Positions 10,660-19,327 of a stretch of DNA of 64,000 bases are shown here, one piece after another (position 1 is the stretch's first letter; every line of letters begins with the position of its first letter). Both the position numbers and the translations under genes were made by a program. The notes under the pieces are model-generated. The model saw only the letters and a program-made list of their open reading frames with translations. It was not told the origin of the DNA and did not search any database. The stretch is from Paenirhodobacter hankyongi (lineage in GTDB: Bacteria > Pseudomonadota > Alphaproteobacteria > Rhodobacterales > Rhodobacteraceae), in contig NZ_RCHI01000010.1 in NCBI RefSeq assembly GCF_003664585.1, forward strand, positions 1 through 64,000. The letters run 5' to 3'.

Positions 10660-13518
10660 TCAATGCGCCTCGGCCCAGCTTGCCCCCTGCCCCGCCTCGA
10701 CCACCAGCGGCACCGAGAGCTTCACCACCGGCTCGGCCGCGCCCTCCATGATGTCGCGCGCGGCGCGGATCAGCCGCTCGACATCGGCCTCGGCCACCTC
10801 GAAGATCAATTCGTCGTGCACCTGCAACAGCATCGTCGCGTCAAGCCCGGCGATCGCCGCCGGCATCCGGATCATCGCACGACGGATGATGTCGGCCGCC
10901 GCGCCCTGAATGGGCGCGTTGATCGCGGCGCGCTTGGCAAAGCCCGCCCGCGGCCCCTTGTCGTTGATCTCGGGGGTGTGGATCTTGCGCCCGAACAGGG
11001 TGCGCACGAAGCCGTTCTCCCTGGCGAAGGCAATCGTGTCGTCCATGTAGGCGCGGATGCCCGGGAAACGCTCGAAATAGCGGTCGATGAAGGCCTGCGC
11101 CTCGGCCCGCGGGATGCGCAGGTTGCGCGCAAGGCCGAAGGCCGAGATGCCGTAGATCACCCCGAAGTTGATCGCCTTCGCCTGCCGGCGCACCATCGGG
11201 TCCATGCCCTCGATCGGCACGCCGAACATCTCGGAGGCGGTCATCGCGTGGATGTCGAGCCCGTGGTGGAAGGCCTCGCGCAGGGCGGAGATGTCAGCCA
11301 CATGGGCAAGGATGCGCAGCTCGATCTGGCTGTAGTCGAGCGAGACGATCCGCCGGCCCTCGGGCGCCACGAAAGCCTCGCGGATGCGCCGCCCCTCGTC
11401 CGAGCGGACCGGGATGTTCTGCAGGTTCGGATCGGTCGAGGCGAGGCGGCCGGTGTTGGCACCGGCGATGCTGTAGGAGGTATGCACACGCCCGGTGTCG
11501 GGGTTCACATGGCCCTGCAGCGCGTCGGTATAGGTCGATTTCAGCTTCGAGATCTGCCGCCAGTCGAGCACCTTTGAGGCGAGCCGTGCGGCCTGCGGGT
11601 TGGTGTCCTCGAGCGTGGTGATGTCCTCGAGCACGTCGGCGCCGGTCGACCAGGCACCGGCCTTGCCGCGCGAGCCGCCCTCGACCCCCATCTGCTCGAA
11701 CAGGATCTCGCCCAGCTGCTTCGGCGAGCCGACGTTGAAGGGCTGCCCCGCCACCTCCTGGATCTCGGCCTCGAGCCCGGCCATGCGCTGCGCGAAGACG
11801 TTGGACATGCGGGCGAGCACCGCGGTGTCGACCTTCACCCCCGCCATCTCCATCTCGGCCAGCACCGGCACCAGCGGGCGCTCGAGCGTCTCGTAGACGG
11901 TGGTCACCTCGGCGCGGTGCAGCATCGGTGCGAAACGGCGCCAGAGCCGGAAGGTGATGTCGGCATCCTCGGCCGAATAGGGCACGGCCTTGTCGATCGC
12001 GACCTTGTCGAAGGTGATCTGCGCCTTGCCCGAGCCAAGAAGCTCCTTGATCGGGATCGGGGTGTGGCCGAGGTATTCCGCGCTCAGCGCATCCATGCCA
12101 TGGCCGTGCAGGCCGGCGAACATCGCATAGCTCATCAGCATGGTGTCGGCGATCGGGGCGACGCGGATGCCCTGCCGGGCAAAGATCTTCCAGTCGTATT
12201 TCATGTTCTGGCCGATCTTCAGCACGGCCGCGTCCTCGAGCACGGGCTTGAGCAGCGCCAGCGCCACGGCCGGGTCCATCTGCCCCTCGGCCCGTTCGAC
12301 CCCGCCGAAGAGGTCGTCGCCGCCGCTGCTGTGGCCAAGCGGCACATAGGCCGCCCGCCCCGCCGCGGTGGCAAGCGACACGCCGACCAGATCCGCCTGC
12401 ATCTCGTCAAGCGAGGTGGTCTCGGTATCGACGGCCAGAACGCCCGTCGCGCGCGCCTCGGCAAGCCATGTGGCCAGCGTTTCGCCGTCGCGGATGCAGA
12501 CATAGGCCGTGGTGTCGAAGGGCGCCTCGGGCGCGGCGGCAGGGGCCACGGCGGCGGCGGGGGCCGCGCCATTGCCCCAACGCTCGGCCGCCGCCTCGGG
12601 AGCCGAGGCCGGCGCCGCGACCGGCGCCTCGACTCCGAACTTGTCCGCCACGCGCTTCGTCAGGGTGCGGAATTCCATCCGGTTCAGGAAGTCGATCAGC
12701 GCCGCGGGCTCGGGGTCCTTCACCTCGAGATCGTCGAGGGTGAAATCGAGCGGCGCGGCATCGTCGAGGGTGACAAGCCGCTTCGAGATCCGGATCTGGT
12801 CGGCGAAGTCGATCAGGGTCTGGCGCCGCTTGGGCTGTTTCACGTCTTCGGCGCGGGCGAGCAGCGTCTCGACATCGCCGTATTCCTGGATCAGTTGCGC
12901 CGCGGTCTTGATGCCGATGCCGGGCGCGCCCGGCACGTTGTCGACCGAATCGCCGGCAAGCGCCTGCACGTCGACCACCTTCTCGGGCGGCACGCCGAAT
13001 TTCGCCTCGACCTCCTCGGGTCCGATCGTCAGGTTCTTCATCGCGTCGAGCATCTCGACGCCGCCGCCGACCAGCTGCATCAGATCCTTGTCGGAGGAGA
13101 TGATGGTGACGCGCCCGCCCGCCTCGCGCGCCTGGCGGGCAAGGGTGGCGATGATGTCGTCGGCCTCGAACCCTTCCATCTCCTTGCAGGCGATGTTGAA
13201 GGCACGCGTCGCCTCGCGGGTCAGCGGGAATTGCGGGCGCAGATCCTCGGGCGGCGGCGGCCGGTTCGCCTTGTATTCGGGGAAGATCTCGGACCGGAAG
13301 GTCTTCGAGGAATAGTCGAAGATCACCGCCGCATGGGTCGGCGCATCGCCGTTCTTGGCATCCTCGATATAGCGGAAGACCATGTTGCAAAAGCCCGCGA
13401 CGGCGCCCACCGGCAGCCCGTCCGACTTGCGGGTGAGCGGCGGCAGCGCGTGATAGGCGCGGAAGATGAAGGCAGAGCCGTCGATCAGATGCAGGTGGCA
13501 GCCTTTGCCGAAAGCCAT
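10660..13518 (-). CDS. polA: DNA polymerase I
   Basis: A 952-residue repair and Okazaki-fragment polymerase with three domains. The 5' nuclease domain is at about 1-290 (LIDGSAFIFRAYHALP; DYSSKTFR). A 3'-5' exonuclease domain lies in the middle, with its metal ligands intact in AVDTETTSLD. The polymerase domain is at the C-terminus, with motif A SLDYSQIELRILAH, motif B RRQAKAINFGVIYG and motif C QVHDELIFE. The ATG at 13518 is used because the family N-terminus MAFGKGCHLHLIDG begins there. The reading frame extends upstream but without homology. An Ala/Pro-rich linker separates the nuclease from the exonuclease. Confidence 0.97.
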   Translation of the reverse strand: MAFGKGCHLHLIDGSAFIFRAYHALPPLTRKSDGLPVGAVAGFCNMVFRYIEDAKNGDAPTHAAVIFDYSSKTFRSEIFPEYKANRPPPPEDLRPQFPLTREATRAFNIACKEMEGFEADDIIATLARQAREAGGRVTIISSDKDLMQLVGGGVEMLDAMKNLTIGPEEVEAKFGVPPEKVVDVQALAGDSVDNVPGAPGIGIKTAAQLIQEYGDVETLLARAEDVKQPKRRQTLIDFADQIRISKRLVTLDDAAPLDFTLDDLEVKDPEPAALIDFLNRMEFRTLTKRVADKFGVEAPVAAPASAPEAAAERWGNGAAPAAAVAPAAAPEAPFDTTAYVCIRDGETLATWLAEARATGVLAVDTETTSLDEMQADLVGVSLATAAGRAAYVPLGHSSGGDDLFGGVERAEGQMDPAVALALLKPVLEDAAVLKIGQNMKYDWKIFARQGIRVAPIADTMLMSYAMFAGLHGHGMDALSAEYLGHTPIPIKELLGSGKAQITFDKVAIDKAVPYSAEDADITFRLWRRFAPMLHRAEVTTVYETLERPLVPVLAEMEMAGVKVDTAVLARMSNVFAQRMAGLEAEIQEVAGQPFNVGSPKQLGEILFEQMGVEGGSRGKAGAWSTGADVLEDITTLEDTNPQAARLASKVLDWRQISKLKSTYTDALQGHVNPDTGRVHTSYSIAGANTGRLASTDPNLQNIPVRSDEGRRIREAFVAPEGRRIVSLDYSQIELRILAHVADISALREAFHHGLDIHAMTASEMFGVPIEGMDPMVRRQAKAINFGVIYGISAFGLARNLRIPRAEAQAFIDRYFERFPGIRAYMDDTIAFARENGFVRTLFGRKIHTPEINDKGPRAGFAKRAAINAPIQGAAADIIRRAMIRMPAAIAGLDATMLLQVHDELIFEVAEADVERLIRAARDIMEGAAEPVVKLSVPLVVEAGQGASWAEAH

Positions 13519-13595
13519 GGGGTCCCTCCGTTCAGGCCCCCGTTGTGCCACAGCCGGGCCCGCCCCGAAACCCGAAACGGGACCGCAAATGCGAA

Positions 13596-13617
13596 CGGGC
13601 GGCCCGAGGGCCGCCCG
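13596..13617 (-). terminator. Hairpin downstream of the zinc-finger gene
   Basis: Perfect 10-bp inverted repeat CGGGCGGCCC / GGGCCGCCCG, 25 bp past the stop of the minus-strand zinc-finger gene. The T-tract is poor (TTCGCATTT), so it may be a weak terminator or a mRNA-stabilising hairpin. Confidence 0.5.
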
Positions 13618-13641
13618 CATGCGCGCGAAGATGCGTCAGGC

Positions 13642-13836
13642 TCAGTGGCCCGATTGCGCATGCTCGCGGTCGATCACGTATTTCTTGTCGCAATAGGGGC
13701 ATTCGACCCAGCCGCTGTCGTGCGGGATCGTCAGCCAGACGCGCGGATGGCCAAGCGCACCCTCGCCGCCGTCACAGGCGACCTTCCAGCTGGTCACGAC
13801 TTGCGTCTCGGGGGCGTCGGGGGCGGTTGCGGTCAT
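13642..13836 (-). CDS. Zinc-finger protein, CHCC type (NDUFS6-like)
   Basis: A 64-residue protein with the CHCC zinc-finger pattern: C at VACDGG, H at GHPRVWL, and the pair CPYC (residues about 46-49) in [11 protein letters not shown]. This fold is shared with the mitochondrial complex I subunit NDUFS6. In alphaproteobacteria the stand-alone protein is widespread, and a role linked to complex I is inferred from the eukaryotic homologue. A hairpin follows the gene. Confidence 0.85.
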   Translation of the reverse strand: MTATAPDAPETQVVTSWKVACDGGEGALGHPRVWLTIPHDSGWVECPYCDKKYVIDREHAQSGH

Positions 13837-13930
13837 CTGCGGCTCCGTGGAATGCGGCGCTGGCGCGCCTTTGGCGGCATATTAGCGATTGCCGGGAACG
13901 GGGCAAGGGGCCCCGCGCCCGCCCTGCCCC

Positions 13931-14311
13931 TCAGTCGAGGTCGAGCATCCGGCCGAGCGAGCGGCCGCCAAGGATGTGCAGGTGGAAATGCGGCACTTCC
14001 TGCACGCCGTTCTCGCCCGCATTGGTGATCGCACGGAAGCCCTTGCCGCCGTCCTTCACCGCGATCTCGAGCATGTCGCAGACCTTGGCGCAGGCGCGGG
14101 TGAAGTCGATGATCTCGGCGTCCGAGGCCTCGGCGCAGAAATGGTCATAGGTGACATAGGGCCCTTTCGGGATCGCCAGCACATGCACCGGCGCCTTCGG
14201 CGCGATGTCGCGGAAGACGAGCGTGTGCTCGGTCTCCAGCACGGTGTTGTTCGGGATCTCGCCGCGCAGGATGCGGGCGAAGATGTTGTTCGTATCGTAG
14301 ACGTAAGCCAC
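13931..14311 (-). CDS. HIT-family hydrolase (histidine triad nucleotide-binding protein)
   Basis: A 126-residue HIT protein of the HINT/HinT branch, which hydrolyses purine nucleoside phosphoramidates. The catalytic triad is HFHLHILGG near residue 110. The N-terminal NIFARILRGEIPNNTVLE also fits. I choose a GTG start at 14311 because GGAGAG sits 6 nt before it and the product then begins at the conserved VAYVYD. The longer reading from 14365 would run into the upstream gene and adds a non-homologous peptide. It starts 10 nt after the upstream glycosyltransferase and is probably co-transcribed with it. Confidence 0.9.
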   Translation of the reverse strand: MAYVYDTNNIFARILRGEIPNNTVLETEHTLVFRDIAPKAPVHVLAIPKGPYVTYDHFCAEASDAEIIDFTRACAKVCDMLEIAVKDGGKGFRAITNAGENGVQEVPHFHLHILGGRSLGRMLDLD

Positions 14312-14321
14312 GGGTCTCTCC

Positions 14322-15896
14322 TCAGTCGACGAACAGATAATGGGTCGCCGCGATGTCCTGCGCAACCTCGGGCTCGATGTTCAGGAAGCGCGCGAGCGGC
14401 GGCGCGTTCTCCTCGCTCGGCACGCTTTCGCGCATCCGCACGAACATCGGGAAGCGCGCGTCGCGCATCCGGTCGCTCTCGAATTTCAGATCGAAGCGGA
14501 TCGTCGGCAAGAGCCGGTCGATCACGTCCTGTGGCGTGCTGTCGCCGGCCAGGCCGATGCGGCGGGCGTGGCCGATCAGGTACTCGTCGGTGAAGTCGCA
14601 TTCGATCTCGAGGATGCGCACCGTCGCCTTGTCGGACACGAAATCCTGCATCATGTCGAAATCTGCCGGGTCGACGCAGATGATCAGCTTGTCGGTGCGG
14701 AAATAGTCGAACAGCATCCGCACCAGCGCCCGCCGGTGCCGGTTGCGCTTTTCCACCGTGCGCTCGATACCGCCGAGGTCGGGCAGCCCGCCCTCCTCGT
14801 GGAACAGGTATTCGACCGCGGGAATGCCGGTGCGCAGGCGGATCTGCTCGAGCAGCCGCTTCGCCACGTGCCATTTCTTGCACACCACCATCATCAGCGT
14901 GCGCTCGCGCCCGAGGCTCGATTCCGTCTCCCAGAAGCGGGGGGCAAAGCGGCGCCCGATGCGGCCGCGGCCGGTCAGGAACTTGTAGAGCGACCGCCCC
15001 TCGTTCGAGATCGGGAAGGTGACGCCGGTCTTCGTCCACAACTCGCCAAGCCGCTGCTTGAGCTCGAGCGCATCGGCGCTGATCTTGCGGGCAAACAGGA
15101 AGTCCTGCGCCAGCAGCAGATCATAGTGATCGTTGTAGAAGGTCACCGGCATGCCGTAGTCGGTGAACATCAGGAAGGTGAGCGTCCGGGTGCGGATCTC
15201 CTTCTCGGGCACGACATGGCGCACGATGGTCTGGAAGAAGGTCTCGTCGGGGATCCAGGTGGTGCGGAAGAAACGCATCACATCGGGTCGCTCGGTGCAG
15301 AAGGCGAGAACCGCCTCGACCGTGTGGCGGCGCAGGCACCACCATTGCGAGCCGATCATCATCTGGATGTCCTCGGGCACCGCGCGGGTCAGGCCGAGCG
15401 CCTTCTGCAGCTCGAAGCTGCGGTAGAACAGCCAGCTTTGCGTGCGTTCGTTGAAGAAGTGGCGATAGATCAGCCGCTCTTCCTTGATCCCGGTCTTGAT
15501 CCAGTCCGAGGCGAAGAAGTCGAAGCTCTCGATATAGTCGACATCGGTCGCATCGAGGAAGGCATGGGCGAATTCGGCGGTCTTGATCTGCATGCAGTCG
15601 CCCGAGAGCATGTAGAAATGCGTGGCCTCGGGAAAGGCCTCGACCGCGGCCTTCACCGCCTCGAGCGTGGCGGCGACAAGGCTCCACTCGCCCCAGCCGC
15701 ATTTCAGCCGCTTCGCCGCGAAGGTGACGGACGGGTTGTCGGCCAGCGCCGTGCGGATCTTCTCGAAATCGGCGGGCTTGGCGCGGGCGTCGAAATGGAT
15801 CGAAACGTAATCGCCGGTCGCTGTCAGCCGCTGCGCCTGCCCGATGATCCCGTCCGGGTCCTTGTGGGTCAGCAGAATGAAGGCGATTTTAGCCAT
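14322..15896 (-). CDS. Core-2/I-branching type (GT14) glycosyltransferase
   Basis: A 524-residue cytosolic protein. The N-terminal 300 residues resemble GT14 beta-1,6-N-acetylglucosaminyl/xylosyltransferases: IAFILLTHKDP at the start, VSIHFDAR, KCGWGEWSLVAATL, HFYMLSGDCMQIK (about residues 92-104), GSQWWCLRRHTVE and WIPDETFFQTI. The C-terminal 200 residues form a second domain found fused to it in Rhodobacterales (DUF5928, as I recall), with ICVDPADFDMMQDF. No membrane helix is evident. It is transcribed divergently from a carbohydrate-type sulfotransferase gene, which suggests joint work on a surface glycan; the acceptor is unknown. Confidence 0.8.
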   Translation of the reverse strand: MAKIAFILLTHKDPDGIIGQAQRLTATGDYVSIHFDARAKPADFEKIRTALADNPSVTFAAKRLKCGWGEWSLVAATLEAVKAAVEAFPEATHFYMLSGDCMQIKTAEFAHAFLDATDVDYIESFDFFASDWIKTGIKEERLIYRHFFNERTQSWLFYRSFELQKALGLTRAVPEDIQMMIGSQWWCLRRHTVEAVLAFCTERPDVMRFFRTTWIPDETFFQTIVRHVVPEKEIRTRTLTFLMFTDYGMPVTFYNDHYDLLLAQDFLFARKISADALELKQRLGELWTKTGVTFPISNEGRSLYKFLTGRGRIGRRFAPRFWETESSLGRERTLMMVVCKKWHVAKRLLEQIRLRTGIPAVEYLFHEEGGLPDLGGIERTVEKRNRHRRALVRMLFDYFRTDKLIICVDPADFDMMQDFVSDKATVRILEIECDFTDEYLIGHARRIGLAGDSTPQDVIDRLLPTIRFDLKFESDRMRDARFPMFVRMRESVPSEENAPPLARFLNIEPEVAQDIAATHYLFVD

Positions 15897-15906
15897 AACA
15901 GAAACA

Positions 15907-15977
15907 GTTCTTTCGCCGATTACGCGCTATCTGCCTTGATACCGTCAAAGAACATTGAAAAGACAGAGGTTCTTTGA
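15907..15977. promoter_or_regulatory. Divergent promoter region with GTTCTTT/TCAAAGAAC repeats
   Basis: The only intergenic space between the divergent glycosyltransferase and sulfotransferase genes. It holds a perfect 9-bp inverted repeat TCAAAGAAC (15945-15953) / GTTCTTTGA (15969-15977), with a 15-bp spacer. A third copy of the core, GTTCTTT, lies at 15907-15913. The region is AT-rich relative to its surroundings. It is a candidate operator for a regulator controlling both genes. Confidence 0.55.
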
Positions 15978-16045
15978 TCTTTAGTGACTAAATATTTCGG
16001 CGATGACGTCAAGATGACGCCCGGCCGTTCAAGGAGGCAGATCGA

Positions 16046-16864
16046 ATGGGTTTTCCAGGAACGTGGATGACGGAAAGCGAAAGCGTCGTCTACCGGGTGG
16101 TCCCGAAATGTGCCTGCTCGTCGATCGGGCAGATCATGTTCTACTCCGACCACGGCCGCTTCTTCGATGGCGACATCCATGATTCGACCTCCGGGCTGCA
16201 CAAGTGGTCGCAGGAGGAAAGCCAGAAGCTGATCGAGCGGAACGTGAAGGGGCACAAGAGCTATGCCTTCACCTGCGTGCGCAACCCCTATGCCCGGCTG
16301 CTCAGCTCATTCTTCGACAAGATCGCCGGCATCCAGCGCAACGGCAAGCGCTATCGCGGCAATCTGGTGCCGCAGCTGATCCAGAAATACGGCATCGAGG
16401 TCGGCACGCCCGAGGACAATTTCGAATTCGACCAGATCAAGTCGTTCCGCCGCTTCCTGCTGTTCGCGCGCGACACTATCCGCTGGCGCCGGCCGATGGA
16501 GCCCGACATCCACTGGTCGGCGATGTCGGGGCATATCTCGACCTTCATCGTGAACGGCGGGCGCTACGACAACATCTTCTTCACCGAGAAGTTCAACGAA
16601 GGCATGCAGTCGGTGCTCGACCACATCACCACGCCGGTGCCGGTTGATCTGGCGAAAGTGCCGAAGTTCAACGAATCGGAAGGCCACGGGCCGAAGCGCG
16701 CGCACAAGGTCAGCGAATATTTCGACGACCTGTCGCGCCATCTGATCTGGGAGATCTACAAGAAGGACTTCCAGCTCTTCCGCTACGATTTCGACGACCC
16801 CGACAACAAGTATCCGCTGGGCGAGGTCGATCTCGAGGAAGTCCACGCCAAGCTCGGCGACTGA
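16046..16864 (+). CDS. Sulfotransferase family 2 (carbohydrate sulfotransferase)
   Basis: A 272-residue PAPS-dependent sulfotransferase. The 5'-phosphosulfate-binding loop is VPKCACSSI (residues 19-27). The 3'-phosphate motif is CVRNPYARLLSSFF (77-90), with the Arg and Ser spaced as in eukaryote-like carbohydrate sulfotransferases. No signal peptide or membrane segment is seen, so it acts in the cytosol. The start ATG is preceded by an ideal AAGGAGG. The divergent GT14-like gene shares its promoter region, so it may sulfate a sugar polymer or glycolipid made with that enzyme. Confidence 0.88.
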   Translation: MGFPGTWMTESESVVYRVVPKCACSSIGQIMFYSDHGRFFDGDIHDSTSGLHKWSQEESQKLIERNVKGHKSYAFTCVRNPYARLLSSFFDKIAGIQRNGKRYRGNLVPQLIQKYGIEVGTPEDNFEFDQIKSFRRFLLFARDTIRWRRPMEPDIHWSAMSGHISTFIVNGGRYDNIFFTEKFNEGMQSVLDHITTPVPVDLAKVPKFNESEGHGPKRAHKVSEYFDDLSRHLIWEIYKKDFQLFRYDFDDPDNKYPLGEVDLEEVHAKLGD

Positions 16865-16876
16865 GCCTGTCCCGGC

Positions 16877-17536
16877 TCAGGCCGGCACGGCGGTGAACAG
16901 CACCTGCCCCCGCGGCAGGCGCATCGTCTCGCGCGTGGCGATCCAGCCGGTCTGCGCGGCAAAGCCGTGCACATCCGCCTCGAGCAGGTGATAGGGCGGA
17001 CGGATATCGTGGGTGACGACGCCGTCGGGCTGACGGTAGGGGCGCGCCGCGGTCACCGCATCGGGGGCAAGGAAGACGGTGAACAGGAACCGTTCGAGCC
17101 GCGAAAACCGCCGCAGCCCGGTCATCGCGCGCCGCAACATCGCCATCGGCAGATGCGGGAAGACGGCGAAGGCGATGGCGTGGGTGATGGTGTCGGGCAC
17201 GCCCGGAAAGTCGAAGCGCGCATCCTCGATCAGCTGCGACGGATCGAGCCTGGCGGGATCAGCCAGTTCCGCCGCATGCCCCGCCAGCAGGATCGCGCGC
17301 GAGGCATCCGTCGCCCAGTAATGGCCCGGCTCGAGATAGGGCACCGCCTTGCAGCCAAGCCGCAGCGAGCCCGCCCCGATGTCGAGAAGCGTGTGCCCGG
17401 GCAAGAGCCCCGCCGCCCGCAGCGCGACCATCTGCGCCTCGCCGGTCTCGTCCCAGCGGCCGCCGACGATCTCGCGGTGGCGCCCGCGCGCCAGCTCGCG
17501 CGCATAGAAGGCGTCGTCATAGGGCGAGGCGGCCAT
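16877..17536 (-). CDS. SAM-dependent methyltransferase (class I)
   Basis: A 219-residue Rossmann-fold methyltransferase. Motif I is LLDIGAGSLRLG (about residues 49-60), and an acidic residue follows in YWATDAS. SQLIEDARFDFPGVPDTI supplies the middle strands. The substrate cannot be told from sequence. The ATG at 17536 is used because the product then starts before the predicted first helix; the frame is open upstream into the kinase gene but non-homologous there. It lies 14 bp after the kinase gene on the same strand and is likely co-transcribed with nth and the kinase. Confidence 0.8.
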   Translation of the reverse strand: MAASPYDDAFYARELARGRHREIVGGRWDETGEAQMVALRAAGLLPGHTLLDIGAGSLRLGCKAVPYLEPGHYWATDASRAILLAGHAAELADPARLDPSQLIEDARFDFPGVPDTITHAIAFAVFPHLPMAMLRRAMTGLRRFSRLERFLFTVFLAPDAVTAARPYRQPDGVVTHDIRPPYHLLEADVHGFAAQTGWIATRETMRLPRGQVLFTAVPA

Positions 17537-17550
17537 GCTCCCTGCCCCGC

Positions 17551-18537
17551 TCAGATCAGGCCCTTCGCCCGGAACAGCGCCTTGATGTCGCTTTCGGGGC
17601 GCGCGCCGTAATGGCTGATGACCTCGGCCGCGGCGATGCAGCCCATGGCGCCCGCCACCTTCAGGCTCTGCCCGGTGGCATAGCCATAAAGGAAGCCCGC
17701 CGCGAACTGGTCGCCCGCCCCGGTCGCATCGACCGGCACGACGCGATGCACCGGCACCTCGACCCGCTCCTCGCCGCGGATCAGCACCACATCGGCGCCC
17801 GAGCGGGTGCACACCACCAGCCCGCACTCCGCCGAGGCCTGCGCCAGCGCCGTCTCGAGATCGGTCTGATAGAGCGATTCCCACTCGTGCTGGTTGCCGA
17901 TGACGTAATCCATCTCCTCGGCCACCAGACGGCGGAAGCTCGCGCGGTGACGGTCGACGCAGAACGGGTCTGACAGCGCGATCCCCGCCTTGCCGCCGCC
18001 GCGGTGGCAGCCTTGCGCCGCCTTCAGGAACGCCGCCTTGCCGTAGTCCTTGTCGAAGAGATAGCCCTCGAGGAACAGGATCTCGGTGTTCTCCACCACC
18101 TCGAGCGGCACGTCCTCGGTCGAGACCTCGGCCGAGATGCCGAGATAGGTGTTCATCGAGCGCTCGCCATCCGGGGTGACGAAGATCATCGAGCGCGAGG
18201 TCGGCAGCTCGGCCGCGGCGACCGGCGGGTTCGGAAAGCCCGTGCCCTCACCCTGCAGCGCCGCCTCGTAGAAGCGGCCAAGCGCATCGTCGCGCACCCG
18301 TCCGATGAAGGCGGTGTTCAGACCGAGGTTGCCAAGCCCGGCGATGGTGTTGCCGACCGAGCCGCCCGGCGCCTGCGTGCGCTCGCGCATCGCGGCATAG
18401 AGCACCTCGGCGCGCTCGCGCTCGATCAGCTGCATGATGCCCTTCTCGATGCCCATCAGCTCGAGGAAGCTGTCGTCGCATTGCGCGATGACGTCGACGA
18501 TGGCGTTGCCGATGCCGACAACCTGATAGTTCTTCAC
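17551..18537 (-). CDS. PfkB-family kinase, adenosine-kinase type
   Basis: A 328-residue ribokinase-fold kinase. Substrate-side motifs are GIGNAIVDVIAQCDD (residues 9-22) and PGGSVGNTIAGLGNLG (about 59-74). The PfkB signature 2 with the catalytic base is VDATGAGDQFAAGFL near residue 272. The alphaproteobacterial members of this subgroup are usually annotated adenosine kinase, though other sugar or nucleoside kinases cannot be excluded. The start is a GTG at 18537 that overlaps the nth stop (GTGA); the frame upstream lies inside nth and is not homologous. Confidence 0.85.
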   Translation of the reverse strand: MKNYQVVGIGNAIVDVIAQCDDSFLELMGIEKGIMQLIERERAEVLYAAMRERTQAPGGSVGNTIAGLGNLGLNTAFIGRVRDDALGRFYEAALQGEGTGFPNPPVAAAELPTSRSMIFVTPDGERSMNTYLGISAEVSTEDVPLEVVENTEILFLEGYLFDKDYGKAAFLKAAQGCHRGGGKAGIALSDPFCVDRHRASFRRLVAEEMDYVIGNQHEWESLYQTDLETALAQASAECGLVVCTRSGADVVLIRGEERVEVPVHRVVPVDATGAGDQFAAGFLYGYATGQSLKVAGAMGCIAAAEVISHYGARPESDIKALFRAKGLI

Positions 18538-19178
18538 GCGGTTTTCTCCTCGAAGGCGCACAGGTCGCGGATCAGGCAATCGGCGCAGCGCGGCTTGCGC
18601 GCGGTGCAGATATAGCGGCCATGCAGGATCAGCCAGTGATGTGCGTGTTGCTGGAATTCGACGGGCACGTTGTCCTCGATCGCGCGCTCGACGGCGTCGA
18701 CATCCTTGCCCGGACAGATGCCGGTGCGGTTGCCGATGCGGAAGATATGCGTGTCGACCGCCTGCGCCGGATAGTGGAACCACATGTTCAGCACCACATT
18801 CGCGGTCTTGCGCCCGACCCCGGGCAGGCTCATCAGCGCGGCGCGCGAGGACGGCACCTCGCCGCCGAAACGCTCGACGAGGATCGCGCTGAGCTTCATC
18901 ACGTTCTTCGCCTTCTGCCGGAACAGGCCGATGGTCTTGACGTGCTCGATCAGCCCCTCCTCGCCGAGGGCGAGCATCTTCTGAGGCGTGTCGGCGATCG
19001 GGAACAGGCTGCGGGTGGCCTTGTTCACGCCCACATCCGTCGCCTGCGCCGAGAGCGCCACGGCAACAAGCAGGGTGAAGGCGTTGGTGTGCTCGAGCTC
19101 CCCCTTCGGGTGGGGCTCGGCCGCCTGGAACCGGCGGAACACCTGCTGCATGGTCTGATAGTCGAACTGGCGTGCCAT
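18534..19178 (-). CDS. nth: Endonuclease III (DNA glycosylase/AP lyase)
   Basis: A 214-residue base-excision repair enzyme removing oxidised pyrimidines. The helix-hairpin-helix with catalytic Lys is LPGVGRKTANVVL and the catalytic Asp is in AVDTHIFRIGNRTG. The [4Fe-4S] ligands have the exact family spacing C-X6-C-X2-C-X5-C at the C-terminus (CTARKPRC, CADC, CLIRDLC). The ATG at 19178 begins the family N-terminus; a longer reading from 19310 adds an unrelated, low-complexity peptide. It is coupled to the downstream kinase by a GTGA overlap. Confidence 0.96.
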   Translation of the reverse strand: MARQFDYQTMQQVFRRFQAAEPHPKGELEHTNAFTLLVAVALSAQATDVGVNKATRSLFPIADTPQKMLALGEEGLIEHVKTIGLFRQKAKNVMKLSAILVERFGGEVPSSRAALMSLPGVGRKTANVVLNMWFHYPAQAVDTHIFRIGNRTGICPGKDVDAVERAIEDNVPVEFQQHAHHWLILHGRYICTARKPRCADCLIRDLCAFEEKTA

Positions 19179-19327
19179 GCCCCCTTCTGCCCGCCCCGCC
19201 CCGCGCCGGCAAGGGGACTGTGTGCCGGCCCCGAATTTTCGCGCCAAAGGGGGGCCGTTAACCCGGTATTTCCTCTGTTGCGCGAAGATCGGCAGAGAAT
19301 CAGAGCGCAACGCGGCAGGAGAAGAGG

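Noticed and set aside
13596-13617. Possible small RNA or attenuator in the polA/zinc-finger gap
   Set aside because: Only a single GC hairpin is present and it is best explained as a 3' end signal.
18537-19212. Upstream extension of the PfkB kinase frame through nth
   Set aside because: The nth product has the complete endonuclease III iron-sulfur and catalytic motifs; the kinase starts at the GTGA overlap.
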